From: Longimicrobium sp.
GTDB lineage: Bacteria; Gemmatimonadota; Gemmatimonadetes; Longimicrobiales; Longimicrobiaceae
Assembly: GCF_036388275.1 (NCBI RefSeq)
Contig: NZ_DASVSF010000109.1
Span: 21,439 to 85,438 of the forward strand
DNA: 64,000 nucleotides
Reading direction: 5' to 3'
Each line of letters starts with the position of its first letter. The stretch's first letter is position 1. Below are positions 7,913 to 18,318 of this stretch, in pieces. The position numbers and the translations under genes are program-made. The notes below the pieces were generated by a model, which saw only the letters and a program-made list of their open reading frames with translations, was not told where the DNA came from and did not search any database.

Positions 7913-9559
7913 ATGGCTGGTGGGGTTCTCCGACGGAAGCGTGACGCCGCCCCCGAGGAGGGCCTGACCGCCGGAGCGCAGGTGGTCAAGCTCCCGGAGC
8001 GCCAGGCATCGGCTGCCCGGTACAGCAAGCCCCGGGCCATCGTCGCCTCCGCCGAGCGGGTGGACCTGGACACCGCCTGGCAGGAACGATCGCGGGCGTC
8101 CTACGCCGCCTGGCAGTCCGAGGCCTGGACCGGCTACGAGCGCGTGGGCGAGATCCACTACGGCTTCAACCTGGTCTCCAGCGTGCTGTCCCGGCTGCGG
8201 GTCTTCCCCGCAGCGCTGGTTGACACCGAGGAAGCCCCGATGGGGGCCCAGGACGCGGCCGAGAAGGGCCTGGTCAGCACGGACCTGGCGCAGGACGCCG
8301 AGGAGATCATGCGGGAGATCTCCGGCCCGGCCTTCGCCGGTCTGGTCCGCAGCTTCGGCCTGAACATGAACGTCCCCGGCGAGTGCTACCTGATCCGCCT
8401 GGTGGGCGAGGACAAGGACAAGCGCAAGACGGTCCAGTGGAAGATCGTCTCCACCGACGAGCTGGTCGTGGACGCCACCGGCGCAGTGCTCCGCCCGATC
8501 CGGGGCGAGACGACGCAGCAGAAGGTGCTCCCGAAGAACACCTACATCGGCCGGATCTGGCGCTCCCACCCGCGCTACTCCGGTGAGCCCGACAGCTCCA
8601 TGATCGGCGTCGCCGACGCGGTCGAGGAGCTGCTGATCCTCCAGCGCCTGGTGCGCTCTGCGACCCGCACGCGGCTGAACAACGGCCTGCTGTTCCTGCC
8701 CGACGGCCTGCTGACCACGCGCATGGCGATGGCCCTGAACGGGCTGAACGAGGACGGCAGCCCGATCCCCGAGGATCAGCTGGCCGAGATGACCAACGAT
8801 CCCGGCAACCAGCTGGTGGCCGACATCCTCCAGGCGATCGTCACGGCGGTCTCCGACGAGGGCGACGCCAGCGCGGTCGCGCCGATCATGGTCACCGGCG
8901 AGGGCGGCCTGGCCGAGCAGATCAAGCACATCACCTTCGAGCGCGGCTCCGACGAGTGGCTGGTCAGCCGCACCGAGCGCGCGCTGGAACGGATCCTCCA
9001 GGGCATCGACGTGCCCAAGGAGGTCGTCACCGGCCTGGCCAACGTCAAGTACTCCAACGCCCTGGTGATTGACGAGAACCTCTACAAGGCCAACATCGAG
9101 CCGCTGGCCCTGGTCCTCTCCGACGCCCTGACCGAGGTCTTCCTGCGGCCCATGTTGAGGGCCAAGGGGTATTCTGAGTCCGATCTCAACAGGATCGTCG
9201 TCTGGTACGACCCGAGCGAGATCGTCACCCGCCCGAACCAGGCCCAGGACTCCAGCGATGGCTACGACCGCTTCGTGCTCGGCCCGGGTGCCTGGCGGCG
9301 GGAGCACGGCTTCAGCGACCAGGACGCCCCGAGCGAGGCCGAGATGGGCATGATGCTGCTGACCAGCGGCGCAGCCCTCCCGCCCGAGGTGCAGATGGCC
9401 CTGCTCCAGGCGATGCTGCCGAAGCTGCTGGGTGAGCAGCGTGAGAAGAACCTGGCGGAACAGCCGGTTCAGCAGCCCGACTCCGCCAGGAACATCCTGA
9501 GTCCAGCCCCCGAGTCCGTGAACGTCAGCGATGCAGCGACTGGAGTCAACGCCGCGTGA
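7913..9559 (+). CDS. Portal protein
   Basis: 548 aa, within the portal size range. It should form the dodecameric ring through which DNA enters the head and the tail attaches. Features are an N-terminal GYERVGEIHYGFNLVSS segment, a central ADAVEELLILQRLVRSATRTR helix region, and VSRTERALERILQGIDVPKEV, typical of actinophage portals. The ATG at 7913 has no clear ribosome binding site but has TACGCT (7901-7906) exactly 6 nt upstream, hinting at a leaderless start; a TGTCAACC site lies at 7873-7880. It overlaps the giant gene by GTGA. Confidence 0.85.
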   Translation: MAGGVLRRKRDAAPEEGLTAGAQVVKLPERQASAARYSKPRAIVASAERVDLDTAWQERSRASYAAWQSEAWTGYERVGEIHYGFNLVSSVLSRLRVFPAALVDTEEAPMGAQDAAEKGLVSTDLAQDAEEIMREISGPAFAGLVRSFGLNMNVPGECYLIRLVGEDKDKRKTVQWKIVSTDELVVDATGAVLRPIRGETTQQKVLPKNTYIGRIWRSHPRYSGEPDSSMIGVADAVEELLILQRLVRSATRTRLNNGLLFLPDGLLTTRMAMALNGLNEDGSPIPEDQLAEMTNDPGNQLVADILQAIVTAVSDEGDASAVAPIMVTGEGGLAEQIKHITFERGSDEWLVSRTERALERILQGIDVPKEVVTGLANVKYSNALVIDENLYKANIEPLALVLSDALTEVFLRPMLRAKGYSESDLNRIVVWYDPSEIVTRPNQAQDSSDGYDRFVLGPGAWRREHGFSDQDAPSEAEMGMMLLTSGAALPPEVQMALLQAMLPKLLGEQREKNLAEQPVQQPDSARNILSPAPESVNVSDAATGVNAA

Positions 9560-12500
9560 GCGACAGCCCGAAGTACACGACCGCGATCATCGCGGCGGTC
9601 CCGGCCAAGGCCGACCCCGTCAACGACGTGGTCATCGAGGACGCCCACGTCACGCTCCAGTTCCTGGGCGAGGCCGACAGCCTGTCGCCGGAGCAGATCA
9701 AGGACATCCAGGACGCCCTGGCCCTGATGGCCCCGAACCTCTACCCGTTCCCGGCGGACGTGGCCGGGACGGCCGAGCTGGGCCCGGACAAGGCCAAGGT
9801 GCTGCTGGTCCAGAGTGAGCCGCTGACCAAGCTGAAGGAGCTGCTGGGCACGGTCCCGGCGGTGTCAACCGCTGTCGCGGCGGCCGAGCAGTTCCCGAAC
9901 TGGATCCCTCACCTGACCCTGGCCTACGGCGACGACGGCACGCAGGCCGACGGTGACGGCATCGAGCAGGTGACCATCGGCTCCCTGGAGCTGTGGCTGG
10001 CAGAGGAGCACCACGTGTACGAGCTGGCCAAGAGCGCACCCGGCCCGGTCGAGGAGGACAGCGAGGTCGCCAGCGTGATCGCGGCCGGACTCAAGAGCTT
10101 CGAAGAGGGCCTGCACCCGCGTGCGGCGGACGGCCGGTTCATCGACAAGTTCGGGGTGGTCAAGTACCTCTCGCCGAAGGGCGGCTGGGAGTACGGCAAG
10201 GTCGAGGGGATCAACAAGGACGAGGACAGCGGGGCCATCCAGGTCACGGTCACGCCCTCGGACCTGTCCGGGAAGATCACCGGCGCGGAGAGCAAGGTGC
10301 TCTCCCCGAAGCAGCTCTACCACGCACCGAAGGCCAAGGCGCACCTGACGATCGCGGCTCCCGGCTCCAAGAAGGTCGGCGGCCAGGGCGGGTCCAACCC
10401 CGGCGGGCTCTACACGATCCCAGTCGCCTTCCCGAAGGAGGGCAGCAACGGGCAGCCCGAGAAGTACTACGTCAAGCAGCCGAAGACCAAGTCCCACGGG
10501 GCCAACGAGGCGCTGGCCAACGACCTCTACGCCGAGGCCGGGGTGCCGGTCCCCGAGGTTGACATCGGCTCGGACGGCCAGATCTACAGCAAGATCATCG
10601 AGGGCAAGCAGGACATGGCTGCCCAGCTGAACAACCCCGAGTGGACCGACCAGATCCAGCGGAACTTCGCCGTGGACGCCTGGCTCGGGAACCGCGACGT
10701 GTTCGGCATGACCTACGACAACGTCCTCACCGACGAGCACGGCACCGCCTGGCGCATCGACAACGGCGGGGCCCTGCTCTACCGCGCGATGGGCGAGAAG
10801 AAGACCGACTTCGGCTCCCAGGTCACCGAGCTGGACGCCTTCCGTCAGGGCAAGAAGGCCAAGATCTTCGGCCCCTCGATGACCAAGGCGCAGGAGCTGG
10901 ATGGGGCCGAGCGCGTGGTGGCCATCTCGCCCTCGCGCATCGAGGAGATGGTGGCCGACGCCGGGCTGCCGAAGTCCCTGGCCGACACCCTGAAGGCCCG
11001 CCGCCAGTACATCGCCAACTACTACGGGCTGGAGCTGCCCGAGACCAAGAAGGCCGACGAGGCCCAGGAGGGCTCCAGCGCGCCGCTGGTGGACCCGGCC
11101 GACATCTCGGCGACCAAGGGCAAGGCCCGGGGCTGGTTCAAGACCACGCTGGCGCAGGCCGCCTTCGTGCTCCAGACCGGGGACAAGGTCGAGTTCGGCG
11201 ACGGCAAGCGGGTCGATCCGGGCGTGGACGACGACGGCAGCCCGCTGTCGATGATCGGCGCGGCGGCCCAGCTGCTGGGCTGGCAGAACGAGCACGGCGC
11301 GAACGCCGAGATCTTCGTCTACAAGGGCAAGGTCACCGCCGGGATCCCCCGGCCGAGCCACGGCCAGAAGCTGGCCACCGCCGACCTGGCCGACCAGCGC
11401 TGGCAGCGCGGCGACACGATCACCAGCCCGCTGGGCAACGACGCCAAGATCCTCGGCTGGAACTCCGACACCGGCGCGGTGCTGATCCAGTACCCCAACC
11501 AGCAGCCGCAGCTGCTGGACTCCAAGGGCACGAACGCCAACGCCGGGCCCTGGACGGTCAAGAGATGGGACCCACCGGCCCAGGAAGACCTGGACCTCTC
11601 GGCCCCTGAGTCGGCCACCCCGGAGGCTCAGGCCCCGGCTCCCGCGCCCACGCCGATGGTCGAGGACGTGCCCGCGCCGGACACCGTCCCGCCGACCGCT
11701 GAAGACCTCGGGATCGTCATCCCGACGCCGGGCAAGACGGGTCAGGCCGCTGAGGCTGAGACCGCGATCAAGGCCGACCTGGACCAGCCCCTGCCCGCCG
11801 GTACCGGCGCTCCCGCTCCCGCCAAGACCTCCGCCAAGGGCGGGGCCAAGACGATGGTCCTGGGCGACGGCACCGAGGCCGCCCCGGGCGCTGAGGTGGT
11901 CAGCAAGAAGGACGGGAAGACCTACAAGTTCGTCAAGCCGAAGGGCCAGTACTCGGTCGTCACCGACCCGAACGGCGACGACCCGGACAAGCTGCTGCTG
12001 AAGCTCGCGTCCACCATGACGCAGCCCGGCAAGGAGCCCACGGCCGACGCGGGCGCGATCGAGGCCCCGAAGACCGCTACCGGGGAGATCCCGGCGCTGG
12101 GCATGATGGCCGTCTCCAAGGACGGGCACGCCGGTGAGATCACGCTGATCTCCCCGGATGGCAAGTTCGTCTTCATCACCGACGCGAACGGCGTCCGCAA
12201 GCGCAAGAGCACGGGCACGGTCACGATCACCTCCGCCCCGCAAGCGGTTGACACGACCCCGAAGGCCGCGCCCGGCCCGCTGAAGGACTACGGCGCGGCT
12301 CCCGACCTGAAGGCGGCCAAGGAGGCCTTCCCCGGGCTGGACTACGACCCGGCTGAGGATCTGGACGCCGGGGACATGGTCATCGTCGGCTACGCCGATG
12401 GCAGCTTCGGCAAGGAGCCCTACACCGGCCAGCCGCTGGACAGCCTGCTCCAGAACACCGGGGGCAAGGTCGCCAACCACGGCACGGTGAAGGACTACAC

Positions 12501-15500
12501 CGGCCCGATCTCCACCCAGCAGCTGGTCCAGGCGTCGGCGGTCAAGAACAACAGCACGACCTTCGAGGTCGTCTGGGGCGGCACGATCGGCTTCACGGAC
12601 GGCACGGTGGGCCCGAGCGGCGGGCTGGTCATCTGGGGTGTTGAGAACGGGATGCCGGACCCCGGCTACGCCTTTGAGCTGCCGAAGGAGGGGCAGAACG
12701 TCCACATCCTCGGCTCGGAGGAGAACTTCGCGCTGGCGCTGCCCGGCGGCACGGGCTTCCAGGCCAACGATGGCTGGACCGGCACCGCCTCTCCGGCTCC
12801 GCTGTACGGCGACGAGGCCAAGACCCCGGCCGAGTGGTCCGGCCAGATCTCCGTCGGCCAGGAGATCAGCCTGGACGGCCAGAACTGGCTGACGGTCACG
12901 AACGTCATGGCCTCCGACTCCCTCCAGGTGGAGGACAGCAACGGGGCGACGGCCTACCTGGCTTCCTCCTCCCCGGCCACCTACGTGCTGAAGGCCCCGC
13001 CGATGAAGGACGCGGACGCGCCTTCCCCGGCCTTCGACCCGGCCAACGACACGACCCCGGACATCCCGGGTGCGGACGAGACCACGACCACCGGGCCGCC
13101 GACCAAGAAGCCCAGTGAGCTGGTCAGCGGTGACGTGGTGGTGGCCTTCGACGGCACCTACGCGATCATCGAGCAAGCCGAGAAGGAGGACGGCTTCGGC
13201 GGCTGGAACCTCACGTCCCTGGGCACCTTCGAGACGGAGTGGGCACCCAGCTCGGCCGACCTGAAGTACCAGGGCAACATCAAGGCCGGGTCGGTGGATG
13301 TCCCGATCGGTGCCTTCGCCGGGCAGTTCTACCCGGGCGTGAACTTCCAGCCCGGTCCGGACCACGACATGACGGTGGTCTCCTACCCGTCCCTCCAGGA
13401 CAACGGCAACCAGAAGTTCGCCGTGATGATCAACGGCGACCCCGAGAACCTGGCGATCGTGCAGGTCGGCCCGGGTGCCGGAGCGGACATCGGGCCGGAC
13501 GCGGTGATGGGCGTCTACCTCGCGCCCTTCCAGACCTCGGCCGAGAGCGGCGTGGACACGGGCAAGGTCAACGACCTGTTCGACGCCAGCGTGACGGTCG
13601 ATCAGACCCCGCCGGACCACTACTGGGCGATGTCTGACCAGGGCATCGACTTCGGCAACGCGCAGTACCCGATCTACGCCAGCGGCAGTGGCGGCTACTA
13701 CCGGATCGGCCCGAACGGCGGGCAGGTCTGGAACGCCGCGCAGCTGGAGTGGGAGTCCTCCAGCACGACCGTCACCGGCATGGACAAGGTCTGGGACGGC
13801 AAGCCTTTCGAGGGCAAGCTGAAGATCCCCGAGGGCACGAGCCTCTCGCTGTACGGCGCGGGCTCGGCGGACTACAAGCCTGACGCGGGCGAGGCCGTCG
13901 CCCTCATCACGCTGCCCGGCACTTCCGGCGCGCTGATCGTCTCCCCGTCCGGCAGCTTCTCACCGGGGTCGAAGGTCTACACGGTCAAGGGCGACGGCTC
14001 CGGGGTCTACTCCCCCGGCTACAACGTCGAGGACCTGGGCCCCGGCCAGATCACCGTCATCCACGACCCCTTCGGTCCGGTTGACACGGGTCCGGCGCTG
14101 GTCCACCACCAGGGCCCGCTGGCTCCGACCTTCCTGGCGAACAAGCTCAACGACTACGGCTACACCCCGGCCGACGGGGAGACCTTCCTGATCGCGCAGA
14201 TGCCCTCCGGGGGCATGTCGGTGCTGACCAAGCAGTCCGACGGCACCTACAAGAAGATCGGCTACTCCGGCCTGGGTCAGAAGACCTGGACGCTGGACGA
14301 GGTCATCGAGCAGGGCAACGACGTCGGGGCGGACTTCTACACCTGGACGCATGTCCCCGAGGGTGAGAACGGGCCGACCGTGGTTGCCGGGCTGCCCGGG
14401 GACTACGCGCCGTTCATCCCGGGCGAGGGCCAGGCGGTCCTGAAGTCCACGATGCCCAACGGCAAGGTGAGCATCTACCTCCAGCAGCAGCCCGGCGGCG
14501 GCTGGTACCTGATGTCCCCGGACGGGACGATTGACGAGTCCTCGGACGCGATCAAGAGCAACCACGTCGTCCAGATGAAGCTGTCGGGCAAGGGCTCCAG
14601 CAGCCAGAAGTACGAGCTGCTGCACCCGACCGAGGGCGGCACGAAGGCCACGCCGGACGCCCCGCCGACCTTCAGCAACCAGTCCACCTCGTTCACCCCG
14701 GCCCCGGGGCAGAAGGTCGTGCAGCTGCTCAGCTACGAGGGCGACGACGACCCTTGGTTCTTCGTGCAGAGCACGCCGGGTGGCGAGTGGGCTCCGGCCC
14801 CGACCAACCCCGAGGCCGGGGCTCCGCTGGGCGACTCCGGGATGCAGGCCTACCTGGCCAAGTCCCTGGCTGCTCAGCCGGGCGCTGCCGGGTCCAAGTA
14901 CACGCTGGTCTACGACGGCACCGGCAGCGCGGCTGCTCCGGCGGTTGACACCGAGGACACCCCGACGCCGGACTTCGAGGGGTACATCCCGCAGACCGGC
15001 GACAAGGTCATCTCCTACGCGCCGAACGGCACGACGGACCCGTACTTCTACGTCCAGCAGGGCGGCGAGGGCCCGTACAAGATGGCCGTCGGGGGCCAGC
15101 TCTCCAGCTCCACGGTGATGCAGGCCAGCGAGATCCCGACCAACCTGGGCCCGGAGTTCGGCAACGACTTCCACCAGGAGTGGCCGCTGCCCGAGACGAC
15201 CCCGGCCGCTCCGGCCGGTGGTGGCGTCTTCGACGGCTACCAGAGCGACCCCGGCGACAACGTCGTCTCCTTCACCGGCCCCACCGGCGGGACCACCACG
15301 GTGGTCAAGAAGGACGGCACCTGGCAGCCGATCGTCAACGGCCAGCTGGAGGCCGATGACGCCTACAGCCAGGACACGATGGAGTGGGCGGCCAGCCAGT
15401 CCGGCTACACCGTCAACGTCCTCCAGGGCTCGCTGAAGGGCGTCCCGGGCGAGGGTGCACCGCTGGACACCGGTGGGGAGCACTACGCCGGGGTCAGCGT

Positions 15501-18318
15501 CGCCACGACGCTGTCCAAGGACGCGGTCACCACCCAGGACGCCTCGCAGCTCAGCCCGACCGCGATGGACAAGCTGGACGGCCTGAAGCTGGCCGTCGGT
15601 CAGTCGGCCTGGGTTGCTGGCAACTCCGTCTTCGTGCGGAACAGCACGGGCGAGTGGTTCTACGCCTACACGGACGGGTCGCTGGACCTGGCTCCCACGT
15701 TCAGCGACGACGCGGACATGGCGGCCTTCTTCGGCAACACCACCGCCCCGGCCCCGGTCAAGGTCATCGTCACCGCCCCGACGGCGGCCCCGGCTCCCCC
15801 GGCGGCCAACCTCTACGCCGGTCCGGCCATCTCCGGCTGGGCTGCTGAGGGGCTGCCCGACCCCACCGGCTTCGGTCACCTGGCCAGCTCGGCCGATGCG
15901 GTCGGGATGAAGGCGGGCGACTGGCTCTACGTCCAGGGCCTGACCGGCGGCGGCAACAGCGGCCTGTTCATTCAGCTGCACTCGGACGTGGACCCGGCCA
16001 CCGGCGGGGACGTGGTCAAGCTCAGCCAGTGGGCGGCCGTGAAGGACGGCCAGGTCCAGCCGATCAAGAAGCCCAGCGGCACGCTGGACTTCACCAGCTT
16101 CAGCCTGGTCGCGGCGGACTCGATCTACGCGCAGGGCAGTGCGGGCACCGCGCCTGCGCCGACCGTGCCTGCCACCCCCACCGCGAACGCCCCCATCGCG
16201 TCTGTGCCGTCCGCTCCCGAGGCCCCGGCCACTCCGGCCTACCCCGGCGCTCAGAAGCCCTCTCAGGAGGACATCAACGCCTGGGGCGGGTCGCTGACCA
16301 AGGACGGGCACATCCCGACCTCGGGCATGTACGTCACGGGCAAGGGCCCGATGTCGGGCAAGGTCATCTCGGTCTCGAAGGACAAGACCAAGGCGGTCGT
16401 GCTCACCTCGGACGGGAAGAAGACCACCCGCCTGATCGAGGCCCTGAAGACCGACAAGTCGGCGAACTACAAGGCCTACGCGGCCCCGGTCACGCTGAAG
16501 GACATCCCCGGCGGGATGCCGCTGGCGGTTGACACGCCTGGAGAGGCGCTGGCCAAGACCGCGAAGGACGGGAAGTTCCGGGCCATCCTCACGGCGGCTC
16601 CGGGCGTCAGCGGCGGCCAGATGGTCGTCACGAAGACCACCGGCCCGTCGGGCAAGACCTACAACCGGGTGCACCTGACCCTGACCCCCGCCCAGCGGGA
16701 GCAGCTGGTCGCGTCGCTGGCGGGCTCCGGGGAGAAGGGCGACTGGGTCACCAGCTCCAAGATGTCGCAGGCGGTCGCCGCCGGTGACCTGCTGCCGATG
16801 CGGAAGTCCTCCACGGACAACCCGGACGGGACCCCGCGCTGGAAGGTGGACCCCGCCCAGGTGCCGCCGACCCACGAGGTCACCGGCGTGGTGGACGACC
16901 CGGCCGCCAGCGGCGTCAAGATCGTCACGCTGAAGGACCGGAACACCGGCGAGGAGATCACCAGCCGGTTCCACCCCGGCAAGAGCCTGACGGTCTACGC
17001 CTGGGACGAGAACAAGCCGAAGAAGATCACCGCCGGTGCCTTCTCGGTCGGCGAGATCGCCAAGGCCCAGGGCTGGTCCCTGGTCACCGATGGCGGGATC
17101 TCGGCGGTCAAGGGCGGTGCGGAGAACGGCTCGCTCTACAACGAGCCCGGCTCGGCCGTGACCAAGAGCGCGCTGGGCCAGGTCTCGCACAGCTGGAAGA
17201 CGCTGCGCAACGTCTCGGAGGACGGCGTCGTCATCGAGACGGTGGACCCGAAGGGCAGCAACGGGCACTCGACCACCGGCGTCACGGTGATCACGCTGCC
17301 CGAGGGTGTGGACGAGAAGTCCCTGGGCGCGGCGCTGGCCAAGATGGGGATCGACTACTCCCCGATGACCCAGGACTCGGCCAAGGACAACGTGCGGGGC
17401 GCGCTCCGCACGCTGCTGAGCCTGGACACCCACGACGTGGACACCCCGAAGCACTACACCGACGAGATGCTGTTCTCCCAGGCCGGGAAGACGATGGGCA
17501 TCACCGACCTGGGCTGGCAGGACGTGCTGGTCGGGGTGGACGAGTCCACCGGCAAGACCAGCTTCTTCTGGTCGGACCGGGCGCGGAACGCGCTCGCCGC
17601 GAAGGCCAAGTACAACCTGGTCTACCGGGCGGCCACCACGGCCAACGCCGCGCAGATCGTGTCAACCGTGAAGTACGGCTCGGCCAGTTCGATCCTGAAG
17701 AAGACCACCGGGATGCTGGACGGCTCCGGCTCGGTCGGGAACGGTGCCTCGGCCAGCTCGGACAACGCCAACCACGCCGGGCACGGGTCCTACGCCTCGG
17801 CCAGCACGGTCAACAAGCTGCCCAGCTCCAACGCCTCGGCCAGCTACAAGACCGCCGGGATGATGATCTACCACCGTCCCGAGGCGGTCCTGGGCCGGAT
17901 CATGGACTTCCGGGTGGCCAACCACGACGCCTTCGGGATGGGCCACGGCCAGGGTGCCGACCACCTGGCCCACGCCACCTCGATGTCCTCGGTGAAGGAC
18001 TACTTCCTCGGCGGCGGGCTGCCGACGGAGGCGGTCGGCTTCATCGCCGTGCAGAGCGCTGAGGAGCGGCTGAAGGCGATCGAGCAGCTGAAGAAGGACG
18101 GCTTCGAGATGATCAACGGCCGCCCGATCGAGGACATCGTCATCACGAAGCAGAAGGCCGCGACGATGACCCCCGACGACCTGCCGCCGGTCACGATCCC
18201 GGCCAACGCCCGGCCGATCCTGGACCTGCCGGTCTCCTACGACACCGCTGCCCCGGCGGCGAGTGCTCCGGCCGCTGCTGCTCCCGTCACCGCTACCGCT
18301 GGAGATGCTGTCGCATGA
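9556..18318 (+). CDS. Giant polyprotein (2920 aa): 2H phosphoesterase, kinase-like domain, beta-rich repeat array
   Basis: Residues 1-155 are a 2H phosphoesterase (LigT/2'-5' RNA ligase-like) with both motifs intact: H31-V-T33 in HVTLQFLG and H119-L-T121 in HLTLAYG. Residues ~180-200 carry LHPRAADGRFIDKF. Residues ~250-490 resemble HipA/PI3K-fold kinases seen in phage polyproteins (EKYYVKQPKTKSHGANEALA, GNRDVFGMTYDNV, WRIDNGGALLYRAMG). About 1700 residues follow of Pro/Ala linkers alternating with beta-rich units of 60-90 aa whose strands start like PGDNVVSF, TGDKVISY and PGQKVVQL. Residues ~2600-2860 (VSTVKYGSASSIL..., RIMDFRVANHDAFGMG) weakly resemble ADP-ribosyltransferase-like phage domains. 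It is translationally coupled to portal, so I infer a protein packaged in the head or injected. Nine GGTTGACA/TGTCAACC sites lie within it or at its edges. Confidence 0.75.
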   Translation: MSDSPKYTTAIIAAVPAKADPVNDVVIEDAHVTLQFLGEADSLSPEQIKDIQDALALMAPNLYPFPADVAGTAELGPDKAKVLLVQSEPLTKLKELLGTVPAVSTAVAAAEQFPNWIPHLTLAYGDDGTQADGDGIEQVTIGSLELWLAEEHHVYELAKSAPGPVEEDSEVASVIAAGLKSFEEGLHPRAADGRFIDKFGVVKYLSPKGGWEYGKVEGINKDEDSGAIQVTVTPSDLSGKITGAESKVLSPKQLYHAPKAKAHLTIAAPGSKKVGGQGGSNPGGLYTIPVAFPKEGSNGQPEKYYVKQPKTKSHGANEALANDLYAEAGVPVPEVDIGSDGQIYSKIIEGKQDMAAQLNNPEWTDQIQRNFAVDAWLGNRDVFGMTYDNVLTDEHGTAWRIDNGGALLYRAMGEKKTDFGSQVTELDAFRQGKKAKIFGPSMTKAQELDGAERVVAISPSRIEEMVADAGLPKSLADTLKARRQYIANYYGLELPETKKADEAQEGSSAPLVDPADISATKGKARGWFKTTLAQAAFVLQTGDKVEFGDGKRVDPGVDDDGSPLSMIGAAAQLLGWQNEHGANAEIFVYKGKVTAGIPRPSHGQKLATADLADQRWQRGDTITSPLGNDAKILGWNSDTGAVLIQYPNQQPQLLDSKGTNANAGPWTVKRWDPPAQEDLDLSAPESATPEAQAPAPAPTPMVEDVPAPDTVPPTAEDLGIVIPTPGKTGQAAEAETAIKADLDQPLPAGTGAPAPAKTSAKGGAKTMVLGDGTEAAPGAEVVSKKDGKTYKFVKPKGQYSVVTDPNGDDPDKLLLKLASTMTQPGKEPTADAGAIEAPKTATGEIPALGMMAVSKDGHAGEITLISPDGKFVFITDANGVRKRKSTGTVTITSAPQAVDTTPKAAPGPLKDYGAAPDLKAAKEAFPGLDYDPAEDLDAGDMVIVGYADGSFGKEPYTGQPLDSLLQNTGGKVANHGTVKDYTGPISTQQLVQASAVKNNSTTFEVVWGGTIGFTDGTVGPSGGLVIWGVENGMPDPGYAFELPKEGQNVHILGSEENFALALPGGTGFQANDGWTGTASPAPLYGDEAKTPAEWSGQISVGQEISLDGQNWLTVTNVMASDSLQVEDSNGATAYLASSSPATYVLKAPPMKDADAPSPAFDPANDTTPDIPGADETTTTGPPTKKPSELVSGDVVVAFDGTYAIIEQAEKEDGFGGWNLTSLGTFETEWAPSSADLKYQGNIKAGSVDVPIGAFAGQFYPGVNFQPGPDHDMTVVSYPSLQDNGNQKFAVMINGDPENLAIVQVGPGAGADIGPDAVMGVYLAPFQTSAESGVDTGKVNDLFDASVTVDQTPPDHYWAMSDQGIDFGNAQYPIYASGSGGYYRIGPNGGQVWNAAQLEWESSSTTVTGMDKVWDGKPFEGKLKIPEGTSLSLYGAGSADYKPDAGEAVALITLPGTSGALIVSPSGSFSPGSKVYTVKGDGSGVYSPGYNVEDLGPGQITVIHDPFGPVDTGPALVHHQGPLAPTFLANKLNDYGYTPADGETFLIAQMPSGGMSVLTKQSDGTYKKIGYSGLGQKTWTLDEVIEQGNDVGADFYTWTHVPEGENGPTVVAGLPGDYAPFIPGEGQAVLKSTMPNGKVSIYLQQQPGGGWYLMSPDGTIDESSDAIKSNHVVQMKLSGKGSSSQKYELLHPTEGGTKATPDAPPTFSNQSTSFTPAPGQKVVQLLSYEGDDDPWFFVQSTPGGEWAPAPTNPEAGAPLGDSGMQAYLAKSLAAQPGAAGSKYTLVYDGTGSAAAPAVDTEDTPTPDFEGYIPQTGDKVISYAPNGTTDPYFYVQQGGEGPYKMAVGGQLSSSTVMQASEIPTNLGPEFGNDFHQEWPLPETTPAAPAGGGVFDGYQSDPGDNVVSFTGPTGGTTTVVKKDGTWQPIVNGQLEADDAYSQDTMEWAASQSGYTVNVLQGSLKGVPGEGAPLDTGGEHYAGVSVATTLSKDAVTTQDASQLSPTAMDKLDGLKLAVGQSAWVAGNSVFVRNSTGEWFYAYTDGSLDLAPTFSDDADMAAFFGNTTAPAPVKVIVTAPTAAPAPPAANLYAGPAISGWAAEGLPDPTGFGHLASSADAVGMKAGDWLYVQGLTGGGNSGLFIQLHSDVDPATGGDVVKLSQWAAVKDGQVQPIKKPSGTLDFTSFSLVAADSIYAQGSAGTAPAPTVPATPTANAPIASVPSAPEAPATPAYPGAQKPSQEDINAWGGSLTKDGHIPTSGMYVTGKGPMSGKVISVSKDKTKAVVLTSDGKKTTRLIEALKTDKSANYKAYAAPVTLKDIPGGMPLAVDTPGEALAKTAKDGKFRAILTAAPGVSGGQMVVTKTTGPSGKTYNRVHLTLTPAQREQLVASLAGSGEKGDWVTSSKMSQAVAAGDLLPMRKSSTDNPDGTPRWKVDPAQVPPTHEVTGVVDDPAASGVKIVTLKDRNTGEEITSRFHPGKSLTVYAWDENKPKKITAGAFSVGEIAKAQGWSLVTDGGISAVKGGAENGSLYNEPGSAVTKSALGQVSHSWKTLRNVSEDGVVIETVDPKGSNGHSTTGVTVITLPEGVDEKSLGAALAKMGIDYSPMTQDSAKDNVRGALRTLLSLDTHDVDTPKHYTDEMLFSQAGKTMGITDLGWQDVLVGVDESTGKTSFFWSDRARNALAAKAKYNLVYRAATTANAAQIVSTVKYGSASSILKKTTGMLDGSGSVGNGASASSDNANHAGHGSYASASTVNKLPSSNASASYKTAGMMIYHRPEAVLGRIMDFRVANHDAFGMGHGQGADHLAHATSMSSVKDYFLGGGLPTEAVGFIAVQSAEERLKAIEQLKKDGFEMINGRPIEDIVITKQKAATMTPDDLPPVTIPANARPILDLPVSYDTAAPAASAPAAAAPVTATAGDAVA

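Noticed and set aside
9865..17454. Two very long antisense open frames (over 1100 codons each) opposite the giant gene
   Set aside because: They arise because G/C-ending codons on the + strand remove stop codons from the complement. Their translations are low-complexity, with no start signals or recognisable domains.
17100..18150. Firm ADP-ribosyltransferase call for the end of the giant protein
   Set aside because: The resemblance is limited to spacing of Ser/Gly-rich and RIMDFRVANHDAFG-like segments; the catalytic R, STS and ExE triad is not clearly visible.
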